Shown one piece after another: positions 36,161 through 44,863 of a stretch of DNA of 64,000 nt; the first letter of the stretch is position 1, and every line of letters starts with the position of its first letter. The notes under the pieces are model-generated. The model was not told the origin of the DNA. It saw only the letters and a program-made list of their open reading frames with translations, and ran no database searches. The translations under genes and the position numbers were made by a program. Source of the stretch: Brevundimonas sp. Root1279. GTDB taxonomy: Bacteria; Pseudomonadota; Alphaproteobacteria; Caulobacterales; Caulobacteraceae. The DNA lies in assembly GCF_001425945.1 (NCBI RefSeq), contig NZ_LMEB01000001.1, forward strand, positions 372,001 through 436,000. The letters are read 5' to 3'.

Positions 36161-36793
36161 TCAGCGCAGGCGGTAGGGGCTGACCAGGGAGAACAGTTGT
36201 TCTCGGCTGTTGATCGCCAGCTTGGCGTAGATGCGGCGGATGTGGGTCCGCACCGTCTCGATGGTGACGCCCAGGGCTTCGGCCATTTCGTCGGCGCGTT
36301 CGCCGGCGATGAAGCGTTTGACGATGGCGGTCTCGGCCGGCGTGAGGCCGAAGATGTCGCCGAGGTCGGCCCAGAGATGTTCTTCCGGTGCGGTGGCGGT
36401 CGGTACGATGAAGAGGGCGGCGCCGGCTTCGGCGCGCGCCGGGCGCAGCGGTTCGCCGCGCACCAGCATGTGAGCCTCGCCTCCGGTCGGGCAGGCCCAG
36501 ATCGACGGCTTCTCGTCCAGGCCCTCGACGAAGCGGCGCAGGTCAGACGTCAGGGCCTTGTCGACGCAGGCCAGGCGGTCGCCGTTGCGGCAGAACGGAG
36601 AGCCGCGCTCCAGCAGGGTCGTTGCAGCGCGGTTCATCCAGACCAGGGACAGATCGAGGGTGACGATGATGCCGGGCGCGAAGAAGGTGTCGGTCCAGGC
36701 GGCGAGGTACAAACCCTGCCGTCCCTCGATGCCGGAGCCCGCACGCGGGGTCGGCGCGACCGTCTGGCCGTCACTCAGCTTACCGTCTTGCAT
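36161..36793 (-). CDS. LuxR-type transcriptional regulator with PAS-like N-terminus
   Basis: A 210-residue regulator. The N-terminal 130 residues (PGIIVTLDLSLVWMNRAATTLLERG and CRNGDRLACVD) look like a PAS-type sensing domain. The C-terminal helix-turn-helix is FGLTPAETAIVKRFIAGERA followed by TIETVRTHIRRIYAKLAINSREQLFSLV. It has no receiver domain, so it is not a classic response regulator. It converges tightly with the HisKA_2 kinase gene. The ligand is unknown. Confidence 0.82.
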   Translation of the reverse strand: MQDGKLSDGQTVAPTPRAGSGIEGRQGLYLAAWTDTFFAPGIIVTLDLSLVWMNRAATTLLERGSPFCRNGDRLACVDKALTSDLRRFVEGLDEKPSIWACPTGGEAHMLVRGEPLRPARAEAGAALFIVPTATAPEEHLWADLGDIFGLTPAETAIVKRFIAGERADEMAEALGVTIETVRTHIRRIYAKLAINSREQLFSLVSPYRLR

Positions 36794-37203
36794 CCGTTCT
36801 TACGCAGGGCCCCTCAAATGCCGCCGCCCCCTGGCGAGCCCAACCGGGCGGGCAGCGTGCCGCGCACGTTAAAGGCGAGGGCAGGCGCGAGCGTCCCCAA
36901 TCTGGAGTACGCCACGCCCAATCCCTCGGGTCACGTCCGACAAAAGCGTGCTGAGAGCGTTTGGACTTGGAACGCCGATCGAACCCTGATCGGGACGAGG
37001 GCCGGGTGGCGCGCGACCAGGATATCCAGCGTGAACGCCCGGGCTTTCAACAATGCGAAGATCGGATAGCAACCCAAGATTGTACGTATCGCGTAATACA
37101 TCAGCGGCCAGCGGCCTCGAACCAATGCGACCGAAGCGGATTTGACTCACCTATATCTCCATGGTTATACGTCAAACCCATAGCCAGCGAGTTATGCGTC
37201 TCG
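36794..37203. other. Intergenic interval between LuxR-type and ArsR genes
   Basis: About 410 bases. Short open frames on both strands (for example 36869-37150 minus) have no ribosome-binding site or family resemblance. The only structure I note is the direct repeat just before the ArsR gene, listed separately. Promoters for both flanking genes must lie here. Confidence 0.5.
37164..37199 (+). promoter_or_regulatory. Direct repeat GTTATRCGT upstream of the ArsR gene
   Basis: GTTATACGT (37164-37172) and GTTATGCGT (37191-37199) are spaced 27 bases apart and end 4 bases before the ArsR start codon. This placement suits an autoregulatory operator, but the repeat is short. Confidence 0.35.
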
Positions 37204-37527
37204 ATGTCGACCGCCCAAGACGATCTGTTCCGCACCCTCGCCGACCCCACCCGGCGCGCGCTGTTCGAGCGCCTGTGCCGTGAGGGCGAGCAGTCGGTCG
37301 GCGCGCTGACCGCCACGGCCGGCGTGTCCCAGCCTGCGGTGTCCAAGCACCTCGGCGTGCTGAAGCGCGCGGGCCTGGTCGTCGACCGCCAGGACGGGCG
37401 CCAGATCCGCTACAGCGCCCAGCGCTCGGCTCTGGCCCCGCTGGTCGATTGGGCCGGGCGGATGACGGGCTTCTGGGAGTCGCGCTTCGACGACCTCGGC
37501 GACCTGCTCACGAGGATGGACCAATGA
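37204..37527 (+). CDS. ArsR-family transcriptional regulator
   Basis: A 107-residue winged-helix regulator: DDLFRTLADPTRRALFERLC, then VGALTATAGVSQPAVSKHL as the recognition region. It lacks the ELCVCDL metal site and belongs to the subgroup that sits with SRPBCC genes. Its stop overlaps the next start (ATGA), so it is the first gene of a four-gene operon with two DUF1801 proteins and an SRPBCC protein. The start at 37204 was chosen over an upstream ATG that gives a non-homologous extension. Confidence 0.9.
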   Translation: MSTAQDDLFRTLADPTRRALFERLCREGEQSVGALTATAGVSQPAVSKHLGVLKRAGLVVDRQDGRQIRYSAQRSALAPLVDWAGRMTGFWESRFDDLGDLLTRMDQ

Positions 37528-37940
37528 CCGGCGAGCCGTCTCCAAAGCTGCTCTCGGGCGGCAATCCGCAGATCGCCAAGGGCTACGGCGATGCGCCCGT
37601 GCAGGCCTACATCGCCGCCATGCCGGGCTGGAAAAGCGAGGTTGGCCGCCGCCTCGACGCCTTGGTTGAACGCACGGTTCCGAGGGTCCGCAAGGCGGTG
37701 AAGTGGAACTCTCCCTTCTACGGCGCGCCCGGAGAGGAGGGCTGGTTCCTCAGCCTGCACGTCTTCACCCGCTACGTGAAACTGACCTTCTTCCGCGGCG
37801 TGCAGTTGGATCCGGTCCCGCCGGGCAAGTCCAAGCACCCCGAGGTCCGCTACCTCGATCTGCATGAGGGCGAGTTCGACGAAGCCCAGTTGGCCGCCTG
37901 GATAAAGCAGGCCAGCGACCTACCCGGCGAACGCCTCTGA
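37524..37940 (+). CDS. DUF1801 domain protein, first copy
   Basis: A 138-residue soluble protein of the DUF1801 (YdhG-like) fold: VQAYIAAMPGWKSEVGRRLD, then VRKAVKWNSPFYGAPGEEGWFLSLH, KLTFFRG and YLDLHEGEFDE. The function is unknown; members commonly accompany ArsR and SRPBCC genes. The start overlaps the ArsR stop. Confidence 0.85.
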   Translation: MTGEPSPKLLSGGNPQIAKGYGDAPVQAYIAAMPGWKSEVGRRLDALVERTVPRVRKAVKWNSPFYGAPGEEGWFLSLHVFTRYVKLTFFRGVQLDPVPPGKSKHPEVRYLDLHEGEFDEAQLAAWIKQASDLPGERL

Positions 37941-37963
37941 TCTCTTCTCCGAAAGGCGACCCC

Positions 37964-38392
37964 ATGACCGAGTCCAAGTCCGCCCCGCCGCTGAGCGGCG
38001 CTGCAGCCTCCGCTAAGATCGACGCCAAGATCGCCGCCCTGGACGACTGGCGCGGCCCGGTTCTGGCCCGCGTCCGCGACCTGATCCGCTCGGCCGGCCC
38101 GGAGATCGCCGAGACGGTCAAATGGGGCCGGGTGCCGGTCTGGGAGCACGCCGGCATCCTGACCACGGGCGAGGTCTACAAGGCCTGGGTCAAGCTGACG
38201 TTCGCACACGGCGCGGCCCTGCCGGACCCGGCCGGACTGTTCAACTCAAGCCTCGACGGCGGCACGAGACGCGCCATCGATATCCGCGAGGGTGAGACGA
38301 TCGACGGCGACGCCCTTCAGGCGATGATCCGCGCCGCCGCCGCCCACAACGAAGAGCGCAGCGCCGCTCGTTCAAAGAAGACGTCCGCCTGA
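37964..38392 (+). CDS. DUF1801 domain protein, second copy
   Basis: A 142-residue protein related to the preceding gene but diverged: KIDAKIAALDDWRGPVLARV, then AETVKWGRVPVWEHAG, WVKLTFAHGAAL and RAIDIREGETIDGDAL. It follows 23 bases after the first copy and its stop overlaps the ATG of the SRPBCC gene (TGATG). Two adjacent DUF1801 proteins suggest a heteromeric pair or recent division of labour (inference). Confidence 0.85.
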   Translation: MTESKSAPPLSGAAASAKIDAKIAALDDWRGPVLARVRDLIRSAGPEIAETVKWGRVPVWEHAGILTTGEVYKAWVKLTFAHGAALPDPAGLFNSSLDGGTRRAIDIREGETIDGDALQAMIRAAAAHNEERSAARSKKTSA

Positions 38393-38838
38393 TGGCCGAT
38401 CTCCAGACCCAGGCCGCCGACGGCCAGAGCCGCACCGTCGTCGTAGAGCGCGACTTTCCTTTCCCGCCGGAACGGCTGTGGCGCGCCCTGACCCAGCCCC
38501 ACCTGATGGCGGAGTGGCTGATGAAGAACGACTTCCAGCCCACGCCCGGCCACCGCTTCCATCTCACCGGCGAGTGGGGCGGAGTGCTCGACTGCGAGGT
38601 GCTGGTGGTCGAGCCCGAGCGGACCCTGTCCTACACCTGGGATTTCGCCCACGACGACCCGGCCTATGCGCTCAAGAGCGTGGTGACCTTCAACCTGGAA
38701 CAGACGGATCACGGCACGCATCTGCGCATGGAGCAGGCCGGCTTCCGTCCCGACCAGAAGCAGGCCTTCGGCGGCGCCCATGCGGGGTGGAAGCAGTTCT
38801 TCGACAAGCTTGAGACGGTGGCGGCCAAGGCGGACTGA
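38392..38838 (+). CDS. SRPBCC (AHSA1/START-like) domain protein
   Basis: A 148-residue protein with the AHSA1 helix-grip fold: VVVERDFPFPPERLWRALTQ, GGVLDCEVLVVEPERTLSYTW and the final GWKQFFDKLETV. Such proteins bind small hydrophobic ligands; those beside ArsR regulators are often annotated activators of Hsp90-like. It is the last gene of the ArsR operon. Confidence 0.88.
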   Translation: MADLQTQAADGQSRTVVVERDFPFPPERLWRALTQPHLMAEWLMKNDFQPTPGHRFHLTGEWGGVLDCEVLVVEPERTLSYTWDFAHDDPAYALKSVVTFNLEQTDHGTHLRMEQAGFRPDQKQAFGGAHAGWKQFFDKLETVAAKAD

Positions 38839-38943
38839 CCGCCGTCCGCTCGCAGTGGCGGCGGATTTCGGGCATGATGGCCGCCGTTCTTCCGCGGCCG
38901 CGGAGACTGGCCGCACCGTGCGAACGGTCCTGCGAGCCTGCCC

Positions 38944-40299
38944 GTGTCCGCTTCCTCCGCCGCTTCCGACGAGCGTGCCCGCATCTCCTTGAGAACGCGC
39001 GCCGCCGTGGCCTGGACGCGGGTGAGAGAACTGCCCGGGCGGTTGTTCCCGAACGCCGCTGAACTGTCCCGCTCCTTCGACTTGATGCCGGCGCCCGAAG
39101 CCTTCGACGACGGGGCGATCAATCCGCTGCCGGACCACAATCCGATCCGCGACCTGCCCTACGGCGGGGTGCTGTACGCCACCGACCGCGCTCCGGCGAC
39201 AGGGGACTGCGCCGAGCCCTACTATCCCAGCGCGCGGGGGCAGGTGCTGCGCCTGGGCGCGGCCCGGATCGAAGTCGGCGATACGGCCATGACCTGGGAG
39301 GAGGCGCGCCGCATCTCCCTGCTCAAGAACCGACCGAAGACCTATCCCCTTCGGGTCACCGGCGTGACCGAGTTCGGCATTCTCGAATCGACCCGCAACG
39401 CCCTGTTCGGCCGCGAGCCGGGCGACGACCCGGCCGCGCCGGGCCGCATGTTTGCGGCGGCGATCAACGCCAAGTTGGCGATCTCCAAGCTCAAGGACGT
39501 CTTCATCTATGTCCACGGCTTCAAGGTGGTGTTCGAGAACCCCGCCCTGGTGGCGGCCGAGCTCTGGCATTTCCTCGGCTATGAGGGGGTGTTCATCGCC
39601 TACGCCTGGCCCTCTACGCCGCGCTCGCGCGCCTATTTCGGCGACGCCGACACCGCCGCCGGCATGGCGCGGAACCTGCGTGAACTGATCCGCTTCCTGG
39701 AGACCGACACGGATGTGCGGCGGATCCACCTGGTCGGCTACAGCGCCGGCACCCGGCTGGTCACGCGCGTGCTCGAGCACATGGCGCTGATCAACCGCAA
39801 CGCCGCGCCGGGCGGACGCCGCTACGGAGAGAAGCTGGGCAACGTCATGCTGATCGGCAGCGACGTCGACCGCGAACTGTTCGCCGCCATGCTGGCGGAC
39901 GGGGTGCTGGAGGTGGCCGATCACATGACCGTCTATGTCTCCAGCATCGACAACGCCCTGAACCTGTCGCGCATGCTGACCGGTCACTTCCGGGTCGGCG
40001 CCATGTTCCGCAAGGAGGAGATGACCCCGCACCTGCTGAACTACTTCGCCGAACGCGAGGACCGGCTGTCGCGCATCGACGTCAGTCATGCCGCCAACGC
40101 GGCCTCGGGCAACGGGCACGCCTATTTCCGCTCCAGCCCCTGGGTGTCCAGCGACATCCTGATGACCCTGGCCTATCGGCTCAGCCCGGCGGAGCGGGGG
40201 CTGACGCTCGATCCTGAAACCGGCGTGTGGCGTTTCCCCGGCGACTATGTCGCGCGGCTGCGGAAGGCGCTGGCCGACAGGCTGGCGGCGGAGGCTTGA
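38944..40299 (+). CDS. Alpha/beta hydrolase of the DUF900 family
   Basis: A 451-residue protein with a central DUF900-type hydrolase domain (about 150-370): KDVFIYVHGFKVVFENPAL, then VFIAYAWPS and the nucleophile elbow GYSAGT near residue 266. The residues before 75 are basic and variable. There is no clear signal peptide. The GTG at 38944 is uncertain, as no strong ribosome-binding site is seen. It ends 4 bases before the converging SDR gene. The substrate is unknown. Confidence 0.8.
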   Translation: MSASSAASDERARISLRTRAAVAWTRVRELPGRLFPNAAELSRSFDLMPAPEAFDDGAINPLPDHNPIRDLPYGGVLYATDRAPATGDCAEPYYPSARGQVLRLGAARIEVGDTAMTWEEARRISLLKNRPKTYPLRVTGVTEFGILESTRNALFGREPGDDPAAPGRMFAAAINAKLAISKLKDVFIYVHGFKVVFENPALVAAELWHFLGYEGVFIAYAWPSTPRSRAYFGDADTAAGMARNLRELIRFLETDTDVRRIHLVGYSAGTRLVTRVLEHMALINRNAAPGGRRYGEKLGNVMLIGSDVDRELFAAMLADGVLEVADHMTVYVSSIDNALNLSRMLTGHFRVGAMFRKEEMTPHLLNYFAEREDRLSRIDVSHAANAASGNGHAYFRSSPWVSSDILMTLAYRLSPAERGLTLDPETGVWRFPGDYVARLRKALADRLAAEA

Positions 40300-40303
40300 C
40301 GCC

Positions 40304-41071
40304 TCAGAGCGACTGGCCGTCGTCGACGACAATCACCGAGCCGGTCATGAAGCGCGCGGCCCGCCCGGTCAGCAGCAGCAGGGCCTGGTCCAGGGCGTCG
40401 TTGTCCATCAGCCGGCGGCGGGGGAAGCCGGCGATCTGGGCGCGGCCGCCGTCGGTCGCGAACCAGTCGCTGTTGATCTCGGTCTCGATATAGCCGGGCG
40501 CGATGGCGTTGACGGCGATGTGGCGCTTGGCCCACTCGCGGGCCAGGCCCTGGGTCAGGGAGATGACCGCCGCCTTGGAGGCGCAATAGGCGGTCAGGCC
40601 GGGCAACTGGTTGAGGCCGGCGATGGAGGCGATGTTGACGATCCGGGCGTCGCCGGCCTCGGCCACGCCGCTGTCGATCATGCGCTTGGCCGCCTCGCGC
40701 GCCGCCAGATAGACGCCGCGCACATTGACGTCGAAGGTCTGGTCGTAGCGGTCAACGGGCAGGGAGAGGGCGGCGCCGTCGCCGCCGACGCCGGCGTTGT
40801 TGACCAGGATCGAGAGCGGGCCGAGCTCGGCCTCGGCGCGGTCGATGGCCGGGCCGATCGCCTCGGCGTCTGATACGTCCAGGGCGATGGCGACCGCCTC
40901 GCCGCCGGCGGCGCGGATATAGGCGACTTCGGCGTCAAGCCGATCGGTCCTTCGCGCCGCGAGCGCCACCTTGGCTCCTGCTCCGGCCAGAAGATGGGCG
41001 AATCGCACGCCCAGGCCGCTTGAGGCGCCGGTGATGAAGGCGGTCCGGTTCTGCAGGGGGCGGTCGATCAT
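40304..41071 (-). CDS. Short-chain dehydrogenase/reductase
   Basis: A 255-residue classical SDR: cofactor loop TGASSGLG, NNAG, catalytic Ser in NIASIAG and YCASK. The Arg in AARRTDRL after strand 2 suggests NADP preference. I use the ATG at 41071; a start 14 codons upstream adds an unrelated leader. It is divergent from the TonB-receptor operon, with a palindrome in between, and may process the same substrate. Confidence 0.87.
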   Translation of the reverse strand: MIDRPLQNRTAFITGASSGLGVRFAHLLAGAGAKVALAARRTDRLDAEVAYIRAAGGEAVAIALDVSDAEAIGPAIDRAEAELGPLSILVNNAGVGGDGAALSLPVDRYDQTFDVNVRGVYLAAREAAKRMIDSGVAEAGDARIVNIASIAGLNQLPGLTAYCASKAAVISLTQGLAREWAKRHIAVNAIAPGYIETEINSDWFATDGGRAQIAGFPRRRLMDNDALDQALLLLTGRAARFMTGSVIVVDDGQSL

Positions 41072-41145
41072 GGTCGCTCTTGAGCTGAAGGGTTCGGCGC
41101 CAATCCGCCGCAACGCAGTTATTCACGCACACGAGAGCGAATGTT

Positions 41146-41157
41146 GACAAGCTTGTC
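41146..41157. promoter_or_regulatory. Candidate operator: palindrome GACAAGCTTGTC
   Basis: A perfect 12-base palindrome lies between the divergent SDR and TonB-receptor genes, nested inside a wider repeat (ACGCACA at about 41124, TGTGCGT at about 41158). TTGACA, a possible -35 element, overlaps it. This fits repression by the TetR protein encoded in the same operon; inferred only. Confidence 0.45.
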
Positions 41158-41222
41158 TGTGCGTGTCCCTCTTCGCCTCAAGCGTCGACGTACATGATCG
41201 ACGCGCTAGGGAGGGAATTGAG

Positions 41223-43532
41223 ATGAAGGCGATACTGCTCGCCTCTGCTTGCGCGCTTGCGCTGGCGGGGGTCATCGCGCCGGCTCAGGCTCAGGCGCAG
41301 GACCAAACCCAAACGACGAACCAGGACGCGGAAGACAGCCAGGAGCGCCGCGCCAGCGCGCTCGAGGACGTCGTCGTCACCGCCACCCGTCGCGAAGAGC
41401 GCCTCCAGGACGTGCCGGTGAGCATCACCGCCCTGTCCCAGGAGGACCTCACCGAGCGCGGCATCGTCAACTACGACGGCCTGGCCACCGCCACGCCCGG
41501 CGTTGTGCTGAACCGGGCCTCGGCCAACTTCAACAACTTCACGGCCCGCGGCATCGCCACCAACGGCTACGGCGCCAACCTGCAGAGCACGGTCGCCATC
41601 TATCTGGACGAACTGCCGATCTCGTCGAACGGCAACTCGACCATTCTCGACCCCAGCCTCTACGACATCGAGCGGATCGAGTTCCTGCGAGGGCCGCAGG
41701 GCACCTTGTTCGGTTCCGGATCACTGGCCGGCGCCCTGCGTATCCTGTCGCACGACCCTGACGCCTCCGGGTTCGACGCCTCCGCCCTGGTGGACCTGGG
41801 GGTGATGGAAGAGGGCGGCCTGATCCAGCGCTACAGCGGCATGCTGAACGTGCCGCTGATCGAGGATCAACTGGCGCTGCGTATCGTCGGCTTCTCACGC
41901 AACGAAGAGGGCTGGGTCGACAACATCGGCACCGGCATCGAGAACGCCAACACCCTGGTTCAGTACGGTGGTCGCGCCATCCTGCAGTGGGAGCCGACCG
42001 ACCGGTTCACCGCGCGACTGATGTTCTCGCGCGAGATTTCCAATCCTCACGACGCGTCGCTAACCAATCCGAACCTCGGCGAATATGTGCGGCAAACGGA
42101 TCGCCCGGACCTCTTCCAGAGCGACATGACGAACTACAACGCCACCTTCGACTACCAGTTCGACGGCGCGCGTCTGACCAGCTCGTCGACCTATTCGGAC
42201 TACACCGGTCTGTTCTACGTCGATCTGGCCGGCACCTATGCCCAGGCCTTCCCGTTCGCCCTGGATGCGGACGCCTGGGACTCGACGTTCGTCCAGGAAG
42301 TCCGGCTGGTCTCTGACGCCGGCGGTCAGTGGGACTGGTCGGTCGGGGGCTTCTATTTCAAGAAGCGCCGCGACGTGGACTACAACTACCGCTCAAACCA
42401 GCCGTTCCTGACCGCCCAAGGCTTCACCGGCCTGCCCGACGAGTATTATCAGCGCTTCGGTTCCCATTTCATCTCGCATGAGCTCGCGGCCTTCGGCGAG
42501 CTGACCTACCGCTTCAACCCGGACCTGTGGGTGACGGGCGGACTGCGCTACGGCACGACGGACGCTCAAGGCTTCACCGAGGCCGGCGGGTACAACTCCG
42601 ACTATCTCACGCGCGCCTACTGGGCGACCATTCTCAACTTCCCGACGCCGGGTCCGCTCAACGTGACGGGGCCCTACGCCGCTGCGGAGGGCGTGAAGGC
42701 CAAGGAGGAAGGGCCCTCATATCGTCTGAGCGTGTCGTGGCGACCGACGCCAAAGGTCACCACCTACGCCGCCGTGTCGACGGGCTTCCGCCCGCCGATC
42801 GTCAACGCGCAGGCCGGGCGGGTCAGCACCATCGATCCGACCGACATCGTCATTCCGTACGGCGCGACTTCGGACGAACTGACCAACTACGAGGTCGGGG
42901 TGAAAGGCCGGTGGTTTGACGGCCGGCTGCTCGGCGACGCGGCCCTGTACTGGATCGACTGGAACAACATCCAGGTCCAGGCCAACCGCGTCTCGGACTC
43001 GGTCCAGTTCGCCACTAACATCGGCGGCGCGACCAGCAAGGGGATCGAGGCTTCGCTCACAGCCCTGCCGGCGGACGGCTGGATGGTGGCTCTTTCCGGC
43101 GGCTGGAACCACTCCGAAGTGGACGAGCTCACCCCGCAGGAAGCGGCCATTTCCGGCGCGGTGCTCGGGGCGCCGCTGGCGGGGCCCAAATTCTCGGGCT
43201 CGCTGCGCGTCAACTATGAGTGGGATCCGGCGCCCGGCGTCGCAGCCAACGCCTCCGTGGCGGTGTCCCATGTCGGAAGCTTCCCGAACGCCTTTCCGAA
43301 CACCCCGGGACGTCCGCTCGTGCCGCTGCCGACCTATGACCACACCGACAGCTACACCTTCGTGAACGCCAACCTGGCCTTCGCTTTCAGGGAGTTCACG
43401 GTCGCGGCCTACGTCGAGAACGCCTTCGACGATCACTCGATCAACTACATCCATCCCGAGGCCTTCATCGACGGTCGTTACGGCCGCCTGCGGCCTCGGA
43501 CGATCGGCATCCGCGTCGGGTACGAGTACTGA
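41223..43532 (+). CDS. TonB-dependent outer-membrane receptor
   Basis: A 769-residue receptor. A signal peptide (MKAILLASACALALAGVIAP, then AQAQAQ) is followed by a TonB-box-like VVVTA in the segment ALEDVVVTATRREERLQDV, a plug domain (about 50-165) and a 22-stranded-type barrel ending in an aromatic residue (GYEY). The ATG at 41223 has AGGGAGGG upstream. It leads an operon with an MFS transporter, esterase, acyl-CoA ligase, TetR and SDR, so it probably imports an ester or hydrophobic acid rather than a siderophore (inference). Confidence 0.9.
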   Translation: MKAILLASACALALAGVIAPAQAQAQDQTQTTNQDAEDSQERRASALEDVVVTATRREERLQDVPVSITALSQEDLTERGIVNYDGLATATPGVVLNRASANFNNFTARGIATNGYGANLQSTVAIYLDELPISSNGNSTILDPSLYDIERIEFLRGPQGTLFGSGSLAGALRILSHDPDASGFDASALVDLGVMEEGGLIQRYSGMLNVPLIEDQLALRIVGFSRNEEGWVDNIGTGIENANTLVQYGGRAILQWEPTDRFTARLMFSREISNPHDASLTNPNLGEYVRQTDRPDLFQSDMTNYNATFDYQFDGARLTSSSTYSDYTGLFYVDLAGTYAQAFPFALDADAWDSTFVQEVRLVSDAGGQWDWSVGGFYFKKRRDVDYNYRSNQPFLTAQGFTGLPDEYYQRFGSHFISHELAAFGELTYRFNPDLWVTGGLRYGTTDAQGFTEAGGYNSDYLTRAYWATILNFPTPGPLNVTGPYAAAEGVKAKEEGPSYRLSVSWRPTPKVTTYAAVSTGFRPPIVNAQAGRVSTIDPTDIVIPYGATSDELTNYEVGVKGRWFDGRLLGDAALYWIDWNNIQVQANRVSDSVQFATNIGGATSKGIEASLTALPADGWMVALSGGWNHSEVDELTPQEAAISGAVLGAPLAGPKFSGSLRVNYEWDPAPGVAANASVAVSHVGSFPNAFPNTPGRPLVPLPTYDHTDSYTFVNANLAFAFREFTVAAYVENAFDDHSINYIHPEAFIDGRYGRLRPRTIGIRVGYEY

Positions 43533-43534
43533 TC

Positions 43535-44863
43535 ATGACCGCGTCTGTTCATCCCCAAAACCCGGCCGCGCCCATCCATGCGCGGCCGGGAGCCCGGGCC
43601 TGGTTCGTCCTGACCGTGCTCTGCTTCGTCTACGTCCTGAACTTCCTGGACCGGCAACTGCTGTCCATCCTGGCCAAGCCGATTCAGGACGAGCTCGGCG
43701 TCACCGACGGGCAGTTGGGGATGATCAGCGGGCTCTACTTCGCCCTGTTCTATTGCATTCTGGCGATCCCGGTCGGCTGGTTGGCCGACCGGACCAACCG
43801 GGTGAAGGTGCTGGCCGCTTCCTGCGCTCTGTGGAGCGCGGCGACCGCGGCCTGCGGCTTGTCCAACAACTACGGCCAACTGGCGATGTCGCGCATGGCC
43901 GTGGGCGTCGGCGAGGCCGGAGGCGTGCCGCCGTCCTACGCCATCATCTCGGACTATTTCCCGTCGGGCACCCGCGGCACGGCGTTGAGCCTGTTCAACC
44001 TCGGACCGCCCATCGGCCAGGCCTTGGGCGTCGCCTTCGGCGCCTCGATCGCGGCCGCCTATTCCTGGCGTGACGCCTTCGTCTGGGTCGGGATCATCGG
44101 CGTCTTCACCGCCGCCGTCGTCTGGCTGTTCGTGCGCGAGCCGAAGAAGGGCGGTCTGGATCAGGTCGAGGCGCCCGCCGCGGCCGATGCGGCGCCCGTC
44201 GCCAAGGTCGGCTTCTGGTCGACCTGCCGCATGTATTTCGGGAACCCGGTCCTGCGCGGCATGGCCCTGGCCTGCGGCGCGACCCAGTTCATCACCTACG
44301 CCACGCTCAACTTCGCCACCCTGTTCCTGATGCGTGAAAAGGGCATGACCCTGCAGGAAATCGCCGTCTGGTACGCCCTGCTGGTCGGGGTGTGCGTGAG
44401 CATCGGAATGTTCCTGTCGGGCCGCCTGATCGACCGTCTCGCCCGTCGCTCCAAGACCGCCTACGCCTGGCTGCCGGCCATCGGCCTGCTGATCGGGGCG
44501 CCCTTCTTCGCGGGCTTCGTGTGGGCTCCGACCTGGCAGATCTCCCTGCTGTTCCTGGCCGTCCCCATGGCTCTGAACTATTTCTATCTGTCGCCGGCCG
44601 TGACCCTGGTGCAGGAGGAGGTCCGTCCCAACCAGCGCGTCCTGTCCGGCGCCCTGCTGCTGCTGGTGATGAACCTGATCGGCCTGGGCCTGGGCCCGAC
44701 CTTCGTCGGCGCCGCCAGCGATTTCTTTAAGGCCGACTATCCCGACAACTCGCTGCAGATGGCCTTCTACACGCTGCTGCCCTTCTACGGGCTGGCGATC
44801 GCGATGTTCCTGGGTCTCGCCGCAAAGATCCGCCGCCAGGCGGCGAAGGAAGCCGCCCAATGA
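43535..44863 (+). CDS. MFS transporter, spinster-like
   Basis: A 442-residue inner-membrane transporter with about 12 helices. The first helix FLDRQLLSILAKPIQDELG and the following LAIPVGWLADRTNR match the spinster-like MFS branch frequent beside TonB receptors in Caulobacterales and Sphingomonadales. It starts 2 bases after the receptor stop, and its own stop overlaps the esterase start, indicating a coupled operon. It probably moves the receptor's cargo across the inner membrane. Confidence 0.88.
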   Translation: MTASVHPQNPAAPIHARPGARAWFVLTVLCFVYVLNFLDRQLLSILAKPIQDELGVTDGQLGMISGLYFALFYCILAIPVGWLADRTNRVKVLAASCALWSAATAACGLSNNYGQLAMSRMAVGVGEAGGVPPSYAIISDYFPSGTRGTALSLFNLGPPIGQALGVAFGASIAAAYSWRDAFVWVGIIGVFTAAVVWLFVREPKKGGLDQVEAPAAADAAPVAKVGFWSTCRMYFGNPVLRGMALACGATQFITYATLNFATLFLMREKGMTLQEIAVWYALLVGVCVSIGMFLSGRLIDRLARRSKTAYAWLPAIGLLIGAPFFAGFVWAPTWQISLLFLAVPMALNYFYLSPAVTLVQEEVRPNQRVLSGALLLLVMNLIGLGLGPTFVGAASDFFKADYPDNSLQMAFYTLLPFYGLAIAMFLGLAAKIRRQAAKEAAQ

